Source: Xanthobacteraceae bacterium
GTDB lineage: Bacteria > Pseudomonadota > Alphaproteobacteria > Rhizobiales > Xanthobacteraceae
Direction of reading: 5' to 3'
DNA length: 7,102 nucleotides
NCBI GenBank assembly: GCA_019746355.1
Contig: JAIESC010000173.1
Span: 1-7,102, forward strand
The notes below the pieces were generated by a model. The model had not been told where the DNA came from. It searched no databases and was given only the letters and a program-made list of their open reading frames with translations. Position 1 is the first letter of the stretch. Every line of letters begins with the position of its first letter. This document shows, one piece after another, positions 7,031-7,102 of the stretch. Made by a program: the position numbers and the translations under genes.

Positions 7031-7046
7031 GCTGTGGTGACAATTT

Positions 7047-7102
7047 CTATTTGAGCCAGAGCATGATGCTGGCGAGCTTTACGAAGCCGAGGAAGTTTGC
7101 CG
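7047..7102 (-). CDS. IS5-family transposase, extreme C-terminus (rest beyond window)
   Basis: On the minus strand the frame enters from the right edge and reads ANFLGFVKLASIMLWLK before a TAG (complement of 7047-7049). This ending, with the FVKLASIMLWL helix after a conserved RYDKLAxNF, is typical of IS5-family DDE transposases of alphaproteobacteria. Only 17 full codons are visible, so the catalytic residues cannot be checked and completeness is unknown. The IS end should lie between this stop and the DUF4062 fragment, within about 7028-7046. The call rests on a short but distinctive motif. Confidence 0.65.
   Translation of the reverse strand, partial: ANFLGFVKLASIMLWLK

Noticed and set aside
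1..7102. CRISPR array, tRNA or rRNA gene
   Set aside because: No regularly spaced repeats and no tRNA- or rRNA-like segments were seen on either strand.

Overview
The window reads as high-GC proteobacterial DNA, most likely from an alphaproteobacterium of the rhizobial or acetic-acid-bacterial kind. This rests on codon use, on the form of the heavy-metal RND genes and on the insertion-sequence types. The species cannot be named. The mix of a metal-efflux operon with decayed insertion sequences suggests an accessory region such as a plasmid or genomic island.

Left part (1-5315), all on the plus strand: the 3' end of a small Cys-rich protein (3-185), a 131-base gap with a GC hairpin, then three genes joined by ATGA stop/start overlaps. 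These encode a FixH/YtkA-like periplasmic protein with a Met cluster (317-724), a CusB-type membrane fusion protein with a heavy-metal-binding domain and a decayed second copy of it (721-2142), and a complete CusA-type RND pump (2139-5315). The pump keeps the three-methionine metal site and the D/E/K proton-relay residues. Together they should move a monovalent metal, Cu(I) or Ag(I), out of the periplasm or cytoplasm. No CusC/TolC-type outer-membrane channel and no regulator lie in the window.

Middle (5312-6335): the operon seems to have continued. A fourth ATGA start and a second start behind a good Shine-Dalgarno sequence both lead to very short frames, and the second is cut near a CTAG at 5379-5382. 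After this lies a decayed IS701-family transposase with in-frame stops, a frameshift, an internal deletion and no C-terminus.

Right part (6336-7102): on the minus strand, the first ~41 codons of an IS21-type istA transposase with its ribosome binding site; about 270 bases without a recognisable gene; on the plus strand, the first ~77 codons of a DUF4062-type protein; and at the right edge, on the minus strand, the last codons of an IS5-family transposase, whose insertion probably broke the DUF4062 gene.

The intact biology is the metal-efflux operon. The rest is a pile-up of at least three IS types that cut the operon's 3' side and a possible signalling or defence gene. I see no intact novel system. 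The best leads are the Cys-rich upstream protein, the lost downstream operon gene, and whatever follows the DUF4062 fragment beyond the right-hand IS5 element.
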